Assembly (NCBI RefSeq): GCF_024721155.1
Contig: NZ_JAHVAP010000009.1
Span: 62,001 to 126,000 of the forward strand
Reading direction: 5' to 3'
Length of the DNA stretch: 64,000 nucleotides
Source of the DNA: Mucilaginibacter phenanthrenivorans
Lineage (GTDB): Bacteria > Bacteroidota > Bacteroidia > Sphingobacteriales > Sphingobacteriaceae
Shown here: piece after piece, positions 34,986 to 44,607 of the stretch
Position numbering within the stretch: position 1 is the first letter of the stretch
How the letters are laid out: each line of letters starts with the position of its first letter
Notes under the pieces: generated by a model
Databases searched by the model: none
Seen by the model: only the letters and a program-made list of their open reading frames with translations
What the model was told of the DNA's origin: nothing
Program-made: the position numbers and the translations under genes

Positions 34986-37442
34986 ATGTTTGCTAAAGCA
35001 ATCCGCGTCGTTTTAATTTATTGTTCAATTTTAGCACTGCCTGCGGCAGCCAAAGAGATCGTTATCAAAAATCCAAAAATCACCATGACGCTTGACTATG
35101 GCGGCAAGGCAAGCATCACTTCGCTTATTATTAACGGGCAAAAGGTGATCAGCAGCGTTGACGGAATCTATACATCAGTAAACATTGGCGGGACTATCTA
35201 TTCTTCACTTCATTTAACCGGAACTCCCACCCTGGTAAATCAGGGAAATACCATCATGATCAGCGGCATTAACTACGGGATGATCAGAGAAAACTGGATC
35301 TTCACCATCAGCGATAAAACAATCAAATGGACCATACAAAGAACATCGGCCAGACCATTGAAAGTTGATGAGTCTGCCGCACCAGTATTTAATTTCGACA
35401 GCATTAATACGTGGGAAGGTGCGTACCAGGGTTATGGCGGATTAGCATGGTTTTACCTGTTTAACGAAAAGCTGTGTACCTATGGCGTACACACCCGCTC
35501 ATCAAATTTCTGGAACAGCAAAACGAATAACGGGCTGAATGTTACAGTAAGTGCGCCCGGAAAAAATGTGGCCATGAAGTACAGCCGAACTAATGACGAT
35601 AAGCTTGCTTACACGGTTAGCGTATCCACAAAAGAAATGGGTTTAAAAGGTGATACCGGTACAAACAGGCGCAGGTTTATAAGAGGCGCTACCGATGTGT
35701 GGGCTCCGTTCAATATGGCGGCCGGCTCAAGTACGCAAACAATAACGCTCAGCTATTTTGATGTTAACGACAAATACGGTCGCGGAACATTTAAGGGCAT
35801 TGATGGCGATAAGGTTGGCGCTGTACTCAACACCATTGCAAGGATAGGGGTGATAGACTCTTTGCATTTCGGCGGCAATAGCTGGCATACTCCTTATGGC
35901 CCCATCTGTTTGCATGAACAGTACATTGCCCAAATGGGTTTAGCTATTAATGATCCGGCTTATTTAAGAGGCGACCAAACCTGTCTTGATTATTACCGCG
36001 ACCATGCCATAAAACCCGATGGACGCGTTTACCCGCGCTGGGCCTATACCAACGAGGATGCCATGCCTGGCAAGTTCAATAAGGAAGGTTTTTATGAGGC
36101 TCAATGGGGCATCCTGATGGACTCGAACCCCGACCTGGTTACCAATATTGCTGAACTGTATGATATGAATGGCGATAAGGCATGGGTTAAAACACACCAG
36201 CTATCGTGCGAAAAGGCTTTGGATTGGATCCTGAATCGTGACAGTAACCACAACGGCCTTGTTGAGATGATGCCGAATAATGAAAGCGAAAAACGCAGCA
36301 GCGACTGGATAGATATTGTTTGGGCGTCGTTTGAAAATGCATTTGTAAATGCCAAGCTCTACCACGCCCTTGTTAAATGGGCGGATATTGAAAGCCAGTT
36401 GGGCAACACCGTAAAGGCAAAATACTATGCCGGTTTCGCAGCCAAGCTAAAAACCAATTTTAATAAGAGCATAAAAGACGGTGGTTTTTGGGATGAAGAA
36501 AAGGGCTGCTATGATTATTGGATAGATAAGGACAAATCGGTCCATGGCCGTAACATGGTTACCCCCGTAAACTTTATGGCAATTGCTTACGGTATTTGTG
36601 ATGATAACGCCCGCAAAAAAATAATCCTTGACGGGATAGAAACACAAATGAAGAAAGAGAACCTGTTCTTCTGGCCTTTGTGTATGTACCCTTATGCGCC
36701 GGGCGAAGCAAAGCAATCGCAATACCCTTTCCCGTCATATGAGAATGGAGACCTGTTTTTATCATGGGGATCAATTGCGGTTAAGGCTTATGCCGAATAT
36801 GATCCGGCCCTTGCCGTCAAATATGTAAAGAATGTATTGGAGCAATACAGTAAGGACGGGCTTGCATTTCAACGCTACGGCAGGGAGAAACAGGACGGTC
36901 TTGGTGATGATATCCTATCGGGTAACAGCCTTGCCATTGTTGGCTTGTACCAGGCGGTTTATGGCATAAACCCATTGTACAACCGTTTTTACCTCGATCC
37001 GCATATTACGCCGGAACTTGAAGGAACTGAGTTGAATTATAAATATAGAGGTATGAAATTGAACATCAGTTTGAATAAAAACAGCTATTCGATAAGCGAC
37101 AAAAGATTTAAAATAAATGCAGTTAAGAACTTTGGATTTTACTCGACAAATAATCAGTTATCGTACTTCAATGAAAACAGTGCAAACGTATCGTTACGGG
37201 CAACAACAAACCATTTGTTAAGCATCTGGATAAAAAATTGGGACTCAAATAATATGGAATGGCTGCAAAGTGTTACTGAAGACGCTAACTATACTTTGCA
37301 TCAATTAAAACCGAATACAATTTATTCATTAACGGTAAACGGAAAGTTTGTGAAAAAGTTGAAGAGCAATTTAAAAGGCGAACTGATTACCGGCGATATG
37401 CACGGAACTGCAAGTAAAACCTTAACGGTGAAGCCCATCTAA
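34986..37442 (+). CDS. Secreted six-hairpin glycosidase-like protein
   Basis: 818 residues with a signal peptide (VLIYCSILALPAAAKE). The first ~270 residues are beta-rich (ITMTLDYGGKASITSLIING, NWIFTISDKTIKWTIQR), like the super-beta-sandwich of GH65/GH94/GH78-type enzymes. The middle is helical and (alpha/alpha)6-like (YLRGDQTCLDYYRDHA, NHNGLVEMMPNNESEKRSSDWIDIVWASFENAFVNAKLYHAL, GGFWDEEKGCYDYWID). A C-terminal beta domain follows. I cannot assign a GH family. D/E residues in SDWIDIVWASFEN and FWDEE are candidates for catalysis. It is 12 bp behind the AraC gene and ends at a strong terminator, so these two form one unit serving the divergent SusCD locus. Confidence 0.8.
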   Translation: MFAKAIRVVLIYCSILALPAAAKEIVIKNPKITMTLDYGGKASITSLIINGQKVISSVDGIYTSVNIGGTIYSSLHLTGTPTLVNQGNTIMISGINYGMIRENWIFTISDKTIKWTIQRTSARPLKVDESAAPVFNFDSINTWEGAYQGYGGLAWFYLFNEKLCTYGVHTRSSNFWNSKTNNGLNVTVSAPGKNVAMKYSRTNDDKLAYTVSVSTKEMGLKGDTGTNRRRFIRGATDVWAPFNMAAGSSTQTITLSYFDVNDKYGRGTFKGIDGDKVGAVLNTIARIGVIDSLHFGGNSWHTPYGPICLHEQYIAQMGLAINDPAYLRGDQTCLDYYRDHAIKPDGRVYPRWAYTNEDAMPGKFNKEGFYEAQWGILMDSNPDLVTNIAELYDMNGDKAWVKTHQLSCEKALDWILNRDSNHNGLVEMMPNNESEKRSSDWIDIVWASFENAFVNAKLYHALVKWADIESQLGNTVKAKYYAGFAAKLKTNFNKSIKDGGFWDEEKGCYDYWIDKDKSVHGRNMVTPVNFMAIAYGICDDNARKKIILDGIETQMKKENLFFWPLCMYPYAPGEAKQSQYPFPSYENGDLFLSWGSIAVKAYAEYDPALAVKYVKNVLEQYSKDGLAFQRYGREKQDGLGDDILSGNSLAIVGLYQAVYGINPLYNRFYLDPHITPELEGTELNYKYRGMKLNISLNKNSYSISDKRFKINAVKNFGFYSTNNQLSYFNENSANVSLRATTNHLLSIWIKNWDSNNMEWLQSVTEDANYTLHQLKPNTIYSLTVNGKFVKKLKSNLKGELITGDMHGTASKTLTVKPI

Positions 37443-37473
37443 CACTTATTCATAAACACTTATTCTTTACCAA

Positions 37474-37502
37474 AACAAAGCCGCTTATTGAGCGGCTTTG
37501 TT
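37474..37502 (+). terminator. Rho-independent terminator
   Basis: A perfect 12-bp stem (AACAAAGCCGCT / AGCGGCTTTGTT) with a 5-nt loop, 31 bp past the glycosidase-like gene stop, with a T-run shortly after. It ends the AraC/glycosidase unit. Confidence 0.92.
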
Positions 37503-37589
37503 GGTTCTATACTTTTTTTTACTGACTGCTTTGGCAGTTTCAATGTTAAATTAAAATCAATAAAACCGGGGGTAATTAAAGTAAATATT

Positions 37590-37604
37590 GCCTAAATGTT
37601 AGGC
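37590..37604. repeat. Small palindrome upstream of TonB-dependent receptor gene
   Basis: GCCTAA / TTAGGC with a 3-nt spacer, 130 bp upstream of the receptor start. Together with CCCAAA / TTTGGG arms nearby (about 37637-37670) it is the only symmetric signal in this 231-bp gap. It may be an operator; no regulator is adjacent. Confidence 0.35.
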
Positions 37605-37733
37605 GATTAAAACCTTTGTGTTAAGGAATTGTACAATCCCAAAAAATTCAGAAATACTACAGATTTGGGCTGTTTTCTTTGCGGCGTTGATACCCCTAAT
37701 AAATAAAAAATCGCATAGAAAACTCCCCGATCC

Positions 37734-40529
37734 ATGAAATTAAACTTACCATTTAAACGGCTGTTATCGCTGTTTGTACTATTAACCTGCTTTTGCCTCG
37801 CGTCCGTGGCGCAGACCATCAAAGGCAAAATCTTCGACTCAAAAACCGGCGAACCGCTTACCGGCGCAACCATTCAACTTGAACGCGATGGTAATAAACA
37901 ATCTGCCTCCGGAAGACTTGATGGTTCGTACTCGTTTCAAAACCTTCAGAACGGAACCTACAAACTGACGGCCAATTTTGTTGGTTACCAGGAGTCAAAA
38001 GCTGTATTGGTAAATATTACCAATACAAACCCGAATGCAGTTCAAAATATTTACCTGCAGGACTTGAACACGCAGCTTAACGAGGTTGCTGTTACCGGCC
38101 AGGGCAGCAAAGTTAGCGACCGCGCAGCACGCGGACTCGAAAAAGAGGCTACCTCGGTAATGAATATATTATCACAAAACGCCATCCAGTTGTTGCCTGA
38201 TGTTACTGTTGGTAATGCCCTGCAACGCATAAGCGGTGTTACTATTCAGCGTTCAAACACCGGCGAGGGCAGGTATGCCATCATCCGCGGCATGGACCAG
38301 CGTTACAACAATACCCTGGTAAATGGCATTAAAATCCCAAGTCCTGATGATAAATACAGGTTTGTACCGATGGATATTTTCCCATCAGAATTGCTTGAAA
38401 GGTTAGAGGTAATCAAGTCACTTACTCCATCAATGGAAGGTGATGCTATTGGTGGTACCATGAACCTGGTGATGAAAAGCGCACCGCAGCAATTTGTTTT
38501 AAACGTAAACGCAGCTGCCGGTTACTCACTGCTATTTTCCGACAGGCCATTCAGCGCCTTTAATCATTCGGGTATCAATAGCAAATCGCCGGCAGAAATC
38601 TACGGCAATGATTATGCTGCTACCTATAAGGACTTTACCACATCGAATTTAAAATATCACAATTTATCAGCACCGGTAAACTCACAATTCGGGTTAACCA
38701 TTGGGGACCGCTTTTTGGATAAAAAATTGGGCATAATCCTGTCAGCCAGCTACCAAAACTTTTACCGCGGCTCAAACTCCGACTACCTGGTACCCAACGC
38801 TCAGCCGGCGCTTGGTAATACACCGTTTTTCTCGGATGCCCTTAGCAGGCAATACTCTACCCAAACAACGCAGTTTGGTATAAATAACAAGATCGATTAT
38901 GTATTCGATAAGCGAAACAAGATCTCGTTATACAATTTTTACCTGCACCAAAACGAATATCAAACCCGTTTTACAGCCGACACAGTATTAGCCATCAACA
39001 GTACATCAACCCAAAAGGAAGTTGACATTGAAAACCGCAGCATGCTTACCCGCCAAAGCGTTTACAATGGAACCTTAAAGGGTGAGCACCAGCTTACTGA
39101 TGCTTTGCACTTAAACTGGACAGGCGTTTACTCGATAGCGAAAAAGGAAGTGCCGGATATGGCCAGCTATACCGTTGAGCACGACGTTACTTTAAATAAT
39201 TCACGCCAGGTTATCGGTGTGGATTCTGTTCTAAAATCAATGAGCAGGAGGTGGATGCACAACTCGGATAAGGACCTTGCAGGGTACCTCGATCTGATCT
39301 ATAACACTAACATAGCAAACAGGGATGTAGAGTTTTCGGCAGGTGGTTTATACAGGCATAAAACCCGTACTAATTACGATAACAACTACGACAACTTCTC
39401 GCCATTTCCACTGGGTATAAAACAACCTTTTACCAATATAGACAATGCGCTATTTGGTTTTGCAAGCGCAGATGACGGCATAGGCAACTTTACCACCCTA
39501 TCAGCAAATGACTATACTGCATACGAAAATGTAGCATCAGAATACCTGCAATTGAAATTCAATTTGCTTGATAAATTACAGGTGATTGGTGGTGTACGGG
39601 TTGAAAGCACAACTGATAATTATAACACTGGCTTGCCGGTATCATACAACCAACGCTCGGGTAACATCAGCTATACTGATGTACTGCCAAGCGTAAACTT
39701 TAAATATGCACTAACCGATATTCAAAACCTGCGGTTATCATACTACAAAGCCATTAGCCGCCCCGGCTTTGGCGATATCGTGCCGATCCTGATCCCGGGC
39801 GAATATTTTGACCAGGAAGGTAATCCATTTATTAAGCATACACGTTCAAACAATTACGACTTTAGGTATGAGCTTTTCCCCGGAGGATCGGACCAGGTAT
39901 TGTTAGGCGGCTTTTATAAGGATATTTATGACCCGATAGAATACTTCGTGGTACGTAACGGCGGGCCAAGCGCCCAGTTTATCCAGCCGCAAAATGTTAA
40001 CAAGGCAACTAATTATGGCCTCGAAGCATTGGTAACTAAGTTCTTTGGCTCATTCGGCGTGTCTGCTAACTACACCTACACCCACTCAAGGGTAACTACC
40101 AGCAAATTATTTTATGGTAAAGACGGAACCCAAACTATTGTTGACCAAACCAGACCACTGCAAGGACAAGCTGATAATGTTGGTAACGTATCCCTTCTGT
40201 TTAAGGACAATAAGTTAGGCCTGAACATGCAGCTGGCATTTGTTTATACCGGCGAGCGTATTGCACAGGTATCGCCATATTACAACCTCGATTACTGGAA
40301 CAGGGGTTATGGTCAGCTGGATTTTTCGTTCGAGAAAACTATCCTTAAAAAGCTTTCATTTTATGGAAAGATAAACAACCTTACCAATACGGCTAACAAG
40401 GTATTCCTGAAATACCCGCACGATAATATTCCGCAATCTTTAGCCATCCAGGATACAAAAAATGAAACGCTTGTAGAGAAAGATCTGTATAAGATCTCCT
40501 TTCTGGGTGGTTTAAGGTATAAATTTTAA
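37734..40529 (+). CDS. TonB-dependent outer-membrane receptor
   Basis: 931 residues: signal peptide (LLSLFVLLTCFCLASVAQ), CarboxypepD_reg-like domain at about 25-105 (IKGKIFDSKTGEPLTGATIQL), plug at about 125-250 (NALQRISGVTIQRSNTGEG, IRGMDQRYNNTLVNGIKIPSP, SMEGDAIGGTMNLVMKSAP) and a barrel ending KISFLGGLRYKF. It is not a SusC-type protein: no SusD follows, and the plug is of the classical TonB receptor kind. It is followed in 24 bp by a beta-helix-like lipoprotein and then a secreted metallophosphoesterase. The context suggests uptake of a phosphorylated or phosphate-ester compound, but that is inference. Confidence 0.95.
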   Translation: MKLNLPFKRLLSLFVLLTCFCLASVAQTIKGKIFDSKTGEPLTGATIQLERDGNKQSASGRLDGSYSFQNLQNGTYKLTANFVGYQESKAVLVNITNTNPNAVQNIYLQDLNTQLNEVAVTGQGSKVSDRAARGLEKEATSVMNILSQNAIQLLPDVTVGNALQRISGVTIQRSNTGEGRYAIIRGMDQRYNNTLVNGIKIPSPDDKYRFVPMDIFPSELLERLEVIKSLTPSMEGDAIGGTMNLVMKSAPQQFVLNVNAAAGYSLLFSDRPFSAFNHSGINSKSPAEIYGNDYAATYKDFTTSNLKYHNLSAPVNSQFGLTIGDRFLDKKLGIILSASYQNFYRGSNSDYLVPNAQPALGNTPFFSDALSRQYSTQTTQFGINNKIDYVFDKRNKISLYNFYLHQNEYQTRFTADTVLAINSTSTQKEVDIENRSMLTRQSVYNGTLKGEHQLTDALHLNWTGVYSIAKKEVPDMASYTVEHDVTLNNSRQVIGVDSVLKSMSRRWMHNSDKDLAGYLDLIYNTNIANRDVEFSAGGLYRHKTRTNYDNNYDNFSPFPLGIKQPFTNIDNALFGFASADDGIGNFTTLSANDYTAYENVASEYLQLKFNLLDKLQVIGGVRVESTTDNYNTGLPVSYNQRSGNISYTDVLPSVNFKYALTDIQNLRLSYYKAISRPGFGDIVPILIPGEYFDQEGNPFIKHTRSNNYDFRYELFPGGSDQVLLGGFYKDIYDPIEYFVVRNGGPSAQFIQPQNVNKATNYGLEALVTKFFGSFGVSANYTYTHSRVTTSKLFYGKDGTQTIVDQTRPLQGQADNVGNVSLLFKDNKLGLNMQLAFVYTGERIAQVSPYYNLDYWNRGYGQLDFSFEKTILKKLSFYGKINNLTNTANKVFLKYPHDNIPQSLAIQDTKNETLVEKDLYKISFLGGLRYKF

Positions 40530-40553
40530 TTACACGAAACTAAGATCAACAAG

Positions 40554-41939
40554 ATGAAAAAAATATATATACCGGTTATTTTATTAACCCTTGCAACCAC
40601 CTTTTTCGGCTGCAAAAAATGGGATGGCGAACACCACAATATTTACACTTACACGCCACCGCCGGCAAGCCCCATAAGTGATGCAGCTCCGCTAAGCGGC
40701 AACATTAAAGGCACTATGCTAAGCGGTAAAACCTATATTTTAAGCGATGATGTTTATATTTTACCAACTGACACGCTAATTGTACAGCCTGGCGTTACAG
40801 TTTACGCAACAAACCAGGCAGGTATAATAGTTGAAGGCACTTTTGTTAGTCTAGGCTCAAAAGCGCAACCCAACTATTTTGGTGTAAAAGGTATAGTGAA
40901 AACCGATCAGCCGGGGGCTTCACCATCCAACGATCCGGCTTACAAGGGTTTATGGAAGGGAATTTTAGGTTCACCAACCTGCAAGGCCCTGATCATAAAA
41001 TGGACTCATATTGAATTCGGCGGCGCAGCTTACGGAGCGGTTGCAGGTACCGCGTTAAAGCAAAGTGCAACAAGCTCATTTGCAATATTATTCCAAAATT
41101 TCAACGGCTATTTCGTTATGGAAGATTCGTGGTTATATGGGTCCACGGATGATGCTATGCGTATTTCGAACGGAAAGATCGACGTTATGCGTAATACCTT
41201 TGAAAAAGCCGGCCCAAGTGGCGGCGACTGTGTGAACGTTAAGGGTGGCACTACCGGCACAATGGCTTATAACCTATTTGTCGGCACAGCTACAAACGGC
41301 CAAAAAGCGTCGAACAAAGGCATCCCTACAGGCGCTCCGCAAACCAATGTAGTAATGTACAATTCAACCTTTATAAGCGGTGGTTACAGGCAAATTCAAA
41401 CAGGTCGTGGTGCCAACATCAACTTTGAGGAAGGCGCACGCGGAATGTATTACAATAACGTTGCTGTTAACTGCAAATTTGGATACAGGGTTGTTGGCAG
41501 CCCGGTTGCTGATACTGCACACCTAAAATACGGCTATAATTATCAATATGCCGATTCGTTATCAGTGGCTAATCAATTTTATCCTATCGGGTATATCACT
41601 ATTCCAAAATCTACCGACTTCCCTGCTCCTACTTATCTGCCTGCAAACTATACGTTGGGTGGTGTGTTTGATGGAAGCTCCCTGGTGCAAAAAAACAAAC
41701 CAATGTTTGCCAACTTCCCATTACCTGTAACAGGCGGAATTGCGTTGAATGGCATAAGTGCCGTGGCGAATTTCAACTTTCACCTAACACCGCAGTCGCC
41801 TTTAATTGGCAAGGGCTTTACAGGCTTCCAGGCGTTGGTAACCGTGCCTGTCGACCCGGTTTTCGGAGCCACAGAAATTACGCCTCCTGGTGTAGATCTC
41901 GGCTGCTACCAGGTAAACGGCACCGGAAATCAGCACTAA
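40554..41939 (+). CDS. Lipoprotein with parallel beta-helix-like repeats
   Basis: 461 residues with a lipoprotein signal (LLTLATTFFGC, then KKWDGEHHN). A Pro-rich linker (YTYTPPPASPIS) leads into a region with regular short-strand turns: TYILSDDVYILPTDTLIVQPGVTVYATNQAGIIVEGTF, WLYGSTDDAMRISNGKIDVMRNTFEKAG, GDCVNVKGGTTGTMAYNLFVG. This is the look of a right-handed parallel beta-helix, as in polysaccharide lyases and surface adhesins. No catalytic signature is evident. It lies between the TonB receptor and the phosphoesterase and is probably their surface partner, perhaps for ligand capture. Confidence 0.8.
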   Translation: MKKIYIPVILLTLATTFFGCKKWDGEHHNIYTYTPPPASPISDAAPLSGNIKGTMLSGKTYILSDDVYILPTDTLIVQPGVTVYATNQAGIIVEGTFVSLGSKAQPNYFGVKGIVKTDQPGASPSNDPAYKGLWKGILGSPTCKALIIKWTHIEFGGAAYGAVAGTALKQSATSSFAILFQNFNGYFVMEDSWLYGSTDDAMRISNGKIDVMRNTFEKAGPSGGDCVNVKGGTTGTMAYNLFVGTATNGQKASNKGIPTGAPQTNVVMYNSTFISGGYRQIQTGRGANINFEEGARGMYYNNVAVNCKFGYRVVGSPVADTAHLKYGYNYQYADSLSVANQFYPIGYITIPKSTDFPAPTYLPANYTLGGVFDGSSLVQKNKPMFANFPLPVTGGIALNGISAVANFNFHLTPQSPLIGKGFTGFQALVTVPVDPVFGATEITPPGVDLGCYQVNGTGNQH

Positions 41940-41955
41940 TATTTACCATTTGTAT

Positions 41956-43161
41956 ATGCAAATCAGCAATTCAATTTATAAACAGCTATCAGCAGGAAAA
42001 TTCTTGCTGATAGCTGTTTTCGGACTAATATCGCTCCATACAAACGGACAAGTCAAACAGCCACAGCTAATAAATATGGTTTTCAGTTCAGATGCACACT
42101 TTGGCTTAAAGAAGGATAAGTTTAGGGGCGATACCAATGTTAACGCAAATTTGGTAAACGCAGCTATGATCAGCCAAATGAACGCAATTCCCTCGCTAAA
42201 CCTACCGGCGGATGGTGGCATTGGCGCTGGGCAGGAAGTTGGGCCTGTTGATTATGTGATACAAACGGGCGACATCTGTAACCGTATGGAGCCGCCCGTT
42301 CAAAGCGCAGCGGCATCATGGGCACAGTTTGAAACTGTTTATATTAATGGCATAAAGCTAACCGGGCATAATGGTCAACCTGCTAAATTACTGCTTGCTC
42401 CGGGTAACCACGACATATCGAATGCCATAGGTTACACCAAACTAATGGTGCCTGCTACGGATCCTACAAGCATGGTTAAGATCTATAACCTGATGCTGAA
42501 ACCCAAACAGCCGCTAACCAACGAGAATTTTGACTACACAAAGGATAAAACAAATTATTCCGTTAACGTTAAGGGCATCCACATGATGTTCATTACACTG
42601 TGGCCTGATTCTGCCGAACGCATTTGGATGGACAAGGATCTTGATACCGTAAAGCAAAAAACCCCGGTAATCATTTTCACCCATGACCAGCCGACGTGCG
42701 AGGCCAGCCACTTCACTAACCCCGTTCCGCCTCACACTATTAACCATGTAAATAAGCTTCAAAATTTGTTAACCGAAGAATACAAGGAAGGTACTGTTGC
42801 TGCAAAAGAAGAGGATGCTACAAATATTGAGCAACGCGGTTTTGTGAAGTTCCTGAAGAAACATCCTAATATCAAAGCCTACTTTCATGGCAACAGCAAC
42901 TGGAACGAATTTTATACCTACACCGGCCCGGATAACGATGTTAAGCTTAATATCTTCAGGGTTGATTCGCCAATGAAGGGGAAATATTCCGCTAAGGACG
43001 AAACAAAGCTTTCGTTTCAACTCATCAGCCTTGATCCGGAAAAACAAATGATAACAGTACGTGAATGTTTGTGGAACGCACATCCGGAGAACCCTGACAG
43101 TAAAACCCTAATTGGCTCAAGTTGCACCGTTTCGTTAAAGGTGGATAAAGAATTCTATTAA
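41956..43161 (+). CDS. Secreted calcineurin-like metallophosphoesterase
   Basis: About 401 residues from the ATG at 41956 (a TTG at 41950 is less likely). The signal peptide is KFLLIAVFGLISLHTNGQ. Metal-binding motifs of the family are in order: SSDAHFG (D46, H48), VIQTGDICNR (about 105), LAPGNHDIS (about 150) and IIFTHDQP (about 240); the last motif, usually GHxH, reads AYFHGNSNWNE here. It hydrolyses a phosphomonoester or diester outside the cytoplasm; the substrate is not determinable. It is 16 bp behind the lipoprotein gene, and its last 4 bases overlap the convergent gene 43158-43775. The operon of receptor, surface lipoprotein and phosphatase suggests scavenging of an organic phosphate. 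Confidence 0.9.
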   Translation: MQISNSIYKQLSAGKFLLIAVFGLISLHTNGQVKQPQLINMVFSSDAHFGLKKDKFRGDTNVNANLVNAAMISQMNAIPSLNLPADGGIGAGQEVGPVDYVIQTGDICNRMEPPVQSAAASWAQFETVYINGIKLTGHNGQPAKLLLAPGNHDISNAIGYTKLMVPATDPTSMVKIYNLMLKPKQPLTNENFDYTKDKTNYSVNVKGIHMMFITLWPDSAERIWMDKDLDTVKQKTPVIIFTHDQPTCEASHFTNPVPPHTINHVNKLQNLLTEEYKEGTVAAKEEDATNIEQRGFVKFLKKHPNIKAYFHGNSNWNEFYTYTGPDNDVKLNIFRVDSPMKGKYSAKDETKLSFQLISLDPEKQMITVRECLWNAHPENPDSKTLIGSSCTVSLKVDKEFY

Positions 43162-43775
43162 AACAGCGTGGTGGTGAAACCCAGGCTGATTGATAGATTC
43201 TTGTTTGAAGACCCTTGTATGGAGTAATAGCTTCCTGGGTAAAAAGCTGGTTCTGCAATCAGTGCAAAATGTTCTGCCACATAGTACTCAAATCCGCCGG
43301 TAAACTTTAATCCTAATACTTGTTTAGTTACCTGGTCTATGGTGTATCCTCCCGGCCCGTTAGCAACTCTATCGTAGGTGCGTTGCTCAAGGCCTGTTTG
43401 CGCCAGAAAATACCAGCCTGTTTGTTTTGTTCTTTTTCGATAACCTGCGCCCAGCAGGAAATAGTTTAAATGAAGTGTTCCGTTTCTTACGTTGGTGGGC
43501 AGCTCAGGCTGATTCCCGTTTTTATATTTACTGCTTAACGCGTCATAGTTAAACCGGAAAAAGAGCGGTGTATTTTCGGGGCGATACTCTGCGCCAGTAT
43601 TTATCACTATCCCCCGCCTGTAATTTAAATGCCCGTCATACAGATGAAGATCAATCCCAACCAGGCCCGGAAAATATAGCTTTGAAGTAAACTTTTCATT
43701 TTGAGCGTTGCAAAAACAACTCATCGCCATAAAAAAAATAATGAGCTGATAACTACGCATAAACTTTATTATCAT
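43158..43775 (-). CDS. Outer-membrane beta-barrel protein, unknown function
   Basis: 205 residues (or 200 from the second ATG at 43760). The signal peptide is LIIFFMAMSCFCNAQ. The rest alternates polar and hydrophobic residues in short strands and ends with SISLGFTTTLF, a terminal Phe typical of barrel proteins. Strands such as LHLNYFLLGAGYRKRTKQTGWYFLAQTGLEQR fit a small 8- to 10-strand barrel. No family is recognised. Its stop codon overlaps the stop of the convergent phosphoesterase gene by 4 bp. It follows the hydroxylase-family gene by 16 bp and may be co-transcribed with it. Confidence 0.75.
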   Translation of the reverse strand: MIIKFMRSYQLIIFFMAMSCFCNAQNEKFTSKLYFPGLVGIDLHLYDGHLNYRRGIVINTGAEYRPENTPLFFRFNYDALSSKYKNGNQPELPTNVRNGTLHLNYFLLGAGYRKRTKQTGWYFLAQTGLEQRTYDRVANGPGGYTIDQVTKQVLGLKFTGGFEYYVAEHFALIAEPAFYPGSYYSIQGSSNKNLSISLGFTTTLF

Positions 43776-43791
43776 TAACCCAATAAACCCG

Positions 43792-44607
43792 TCAATGTTT
43801 TCGATTTAAAGGCCTAAAAGGCATCAGCAGGATATTGGTAAACCGGCCATTAATATTGGGGTCCAGGTGCGTATCAATTCCAAATTTGGTTTGACTTTCG
43901 TCCAATTCCTGGTACGTGCCAAAAAGACGATCCCAAATGGAAAGAACATCTCCATAATTACGATCTGTATAAGGCAATTCATGGTGGTGATGAACATGGT
44001 GTAAATTAGGCGTAATAAAAACCCATCCAAGTACAGTAGCAAATCTTTCCGGCAGCCTAAATTCGGTGTGCGCCAAAATATTAAACAACGATTGAAAAAC
44101 CTGACGGATCATTAACACGGCTATCCCGGCGCCAAAAAGGAAAACCCATAACATTAAAAAACAAGTTCTTATGCCTGTTTCTACCGGATGCTCCCGGAGG
44201 GTAGTAGAAACATCAACATGCAGGTCGCTGTGATGAACCAGGTGAAACCTCCATAATGGATCAAGCTTATGCATTGTTACGTGATATAAGTATTCACCAA
44301 GATCCATCAAAAGAAAAAGAACGATGTAGTTGATCCATAAATTACGATGAAATGGCACGAAATTGATCAGCCCCCAGTGATGGAGGTTTACCCATTTTAC
44401 TATCATAATAACAAAAATGGTAAGCGCCAATTGGATGGGTAGTGCTGTAAATATGAACCTTCCGTTTAATAGCGTTCGTGATAGTTTTTGACCGGGGGTT
44501 AATACGCCTATAAACTTTTCGGTAAGCCAAAGCGAAACCAAAATGAGTGCATAAAAAACGACCTGTACAAGATCTTCATGCTGCATAATGAATGCACGGA
44601 AAAACAT
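43792..44607 (-). CDS. Sterol desaturase/fatty acid hydroxylase family membrane protein
   Basis: 271 residues with four or more hydrophobic segments. The His clusters of the family are present: HVTMHKLDPLWRFHLVHHSDLHVD, and later NLHHVHHHHELPYTDRNYG, which bind a di-iron centre. The enzyme would hydroxylate or desaturate a lipid in the inner membrane using oxygen. In Bacteroidota such proteins act on carotenoid, sphingolipid or fatty acid substrates; the sequence does not tell which. It is followed by a small barrel protein. A 327-bp gene-free stretch lies upstream. Confidence 0.9.
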   Translation of the reverse strand: MFFRAFIMQHEDLVQVVFYALILVSLWLTEKFIGVLTPGQKLSRTLLNGRFIFTALPIQLALTIFVIMIVKWVNLHHWGLINFVPFHRNLWINYIVLFLLMDLGEYLYHVTMHKLDPLWRFHLVHHSDLHVDVSTTLREHPVETGIRTCFLMLWVFLFGAGIAVLMIRQVFQSLFNILAHTEFRLPERFATVLGWVFITPNLHHVHHHHELPYTDRNYGDVLSIWDRLFGTYQELDESQTKFGIDTHLDPNINGRFTNILLMPFRPLNRKH

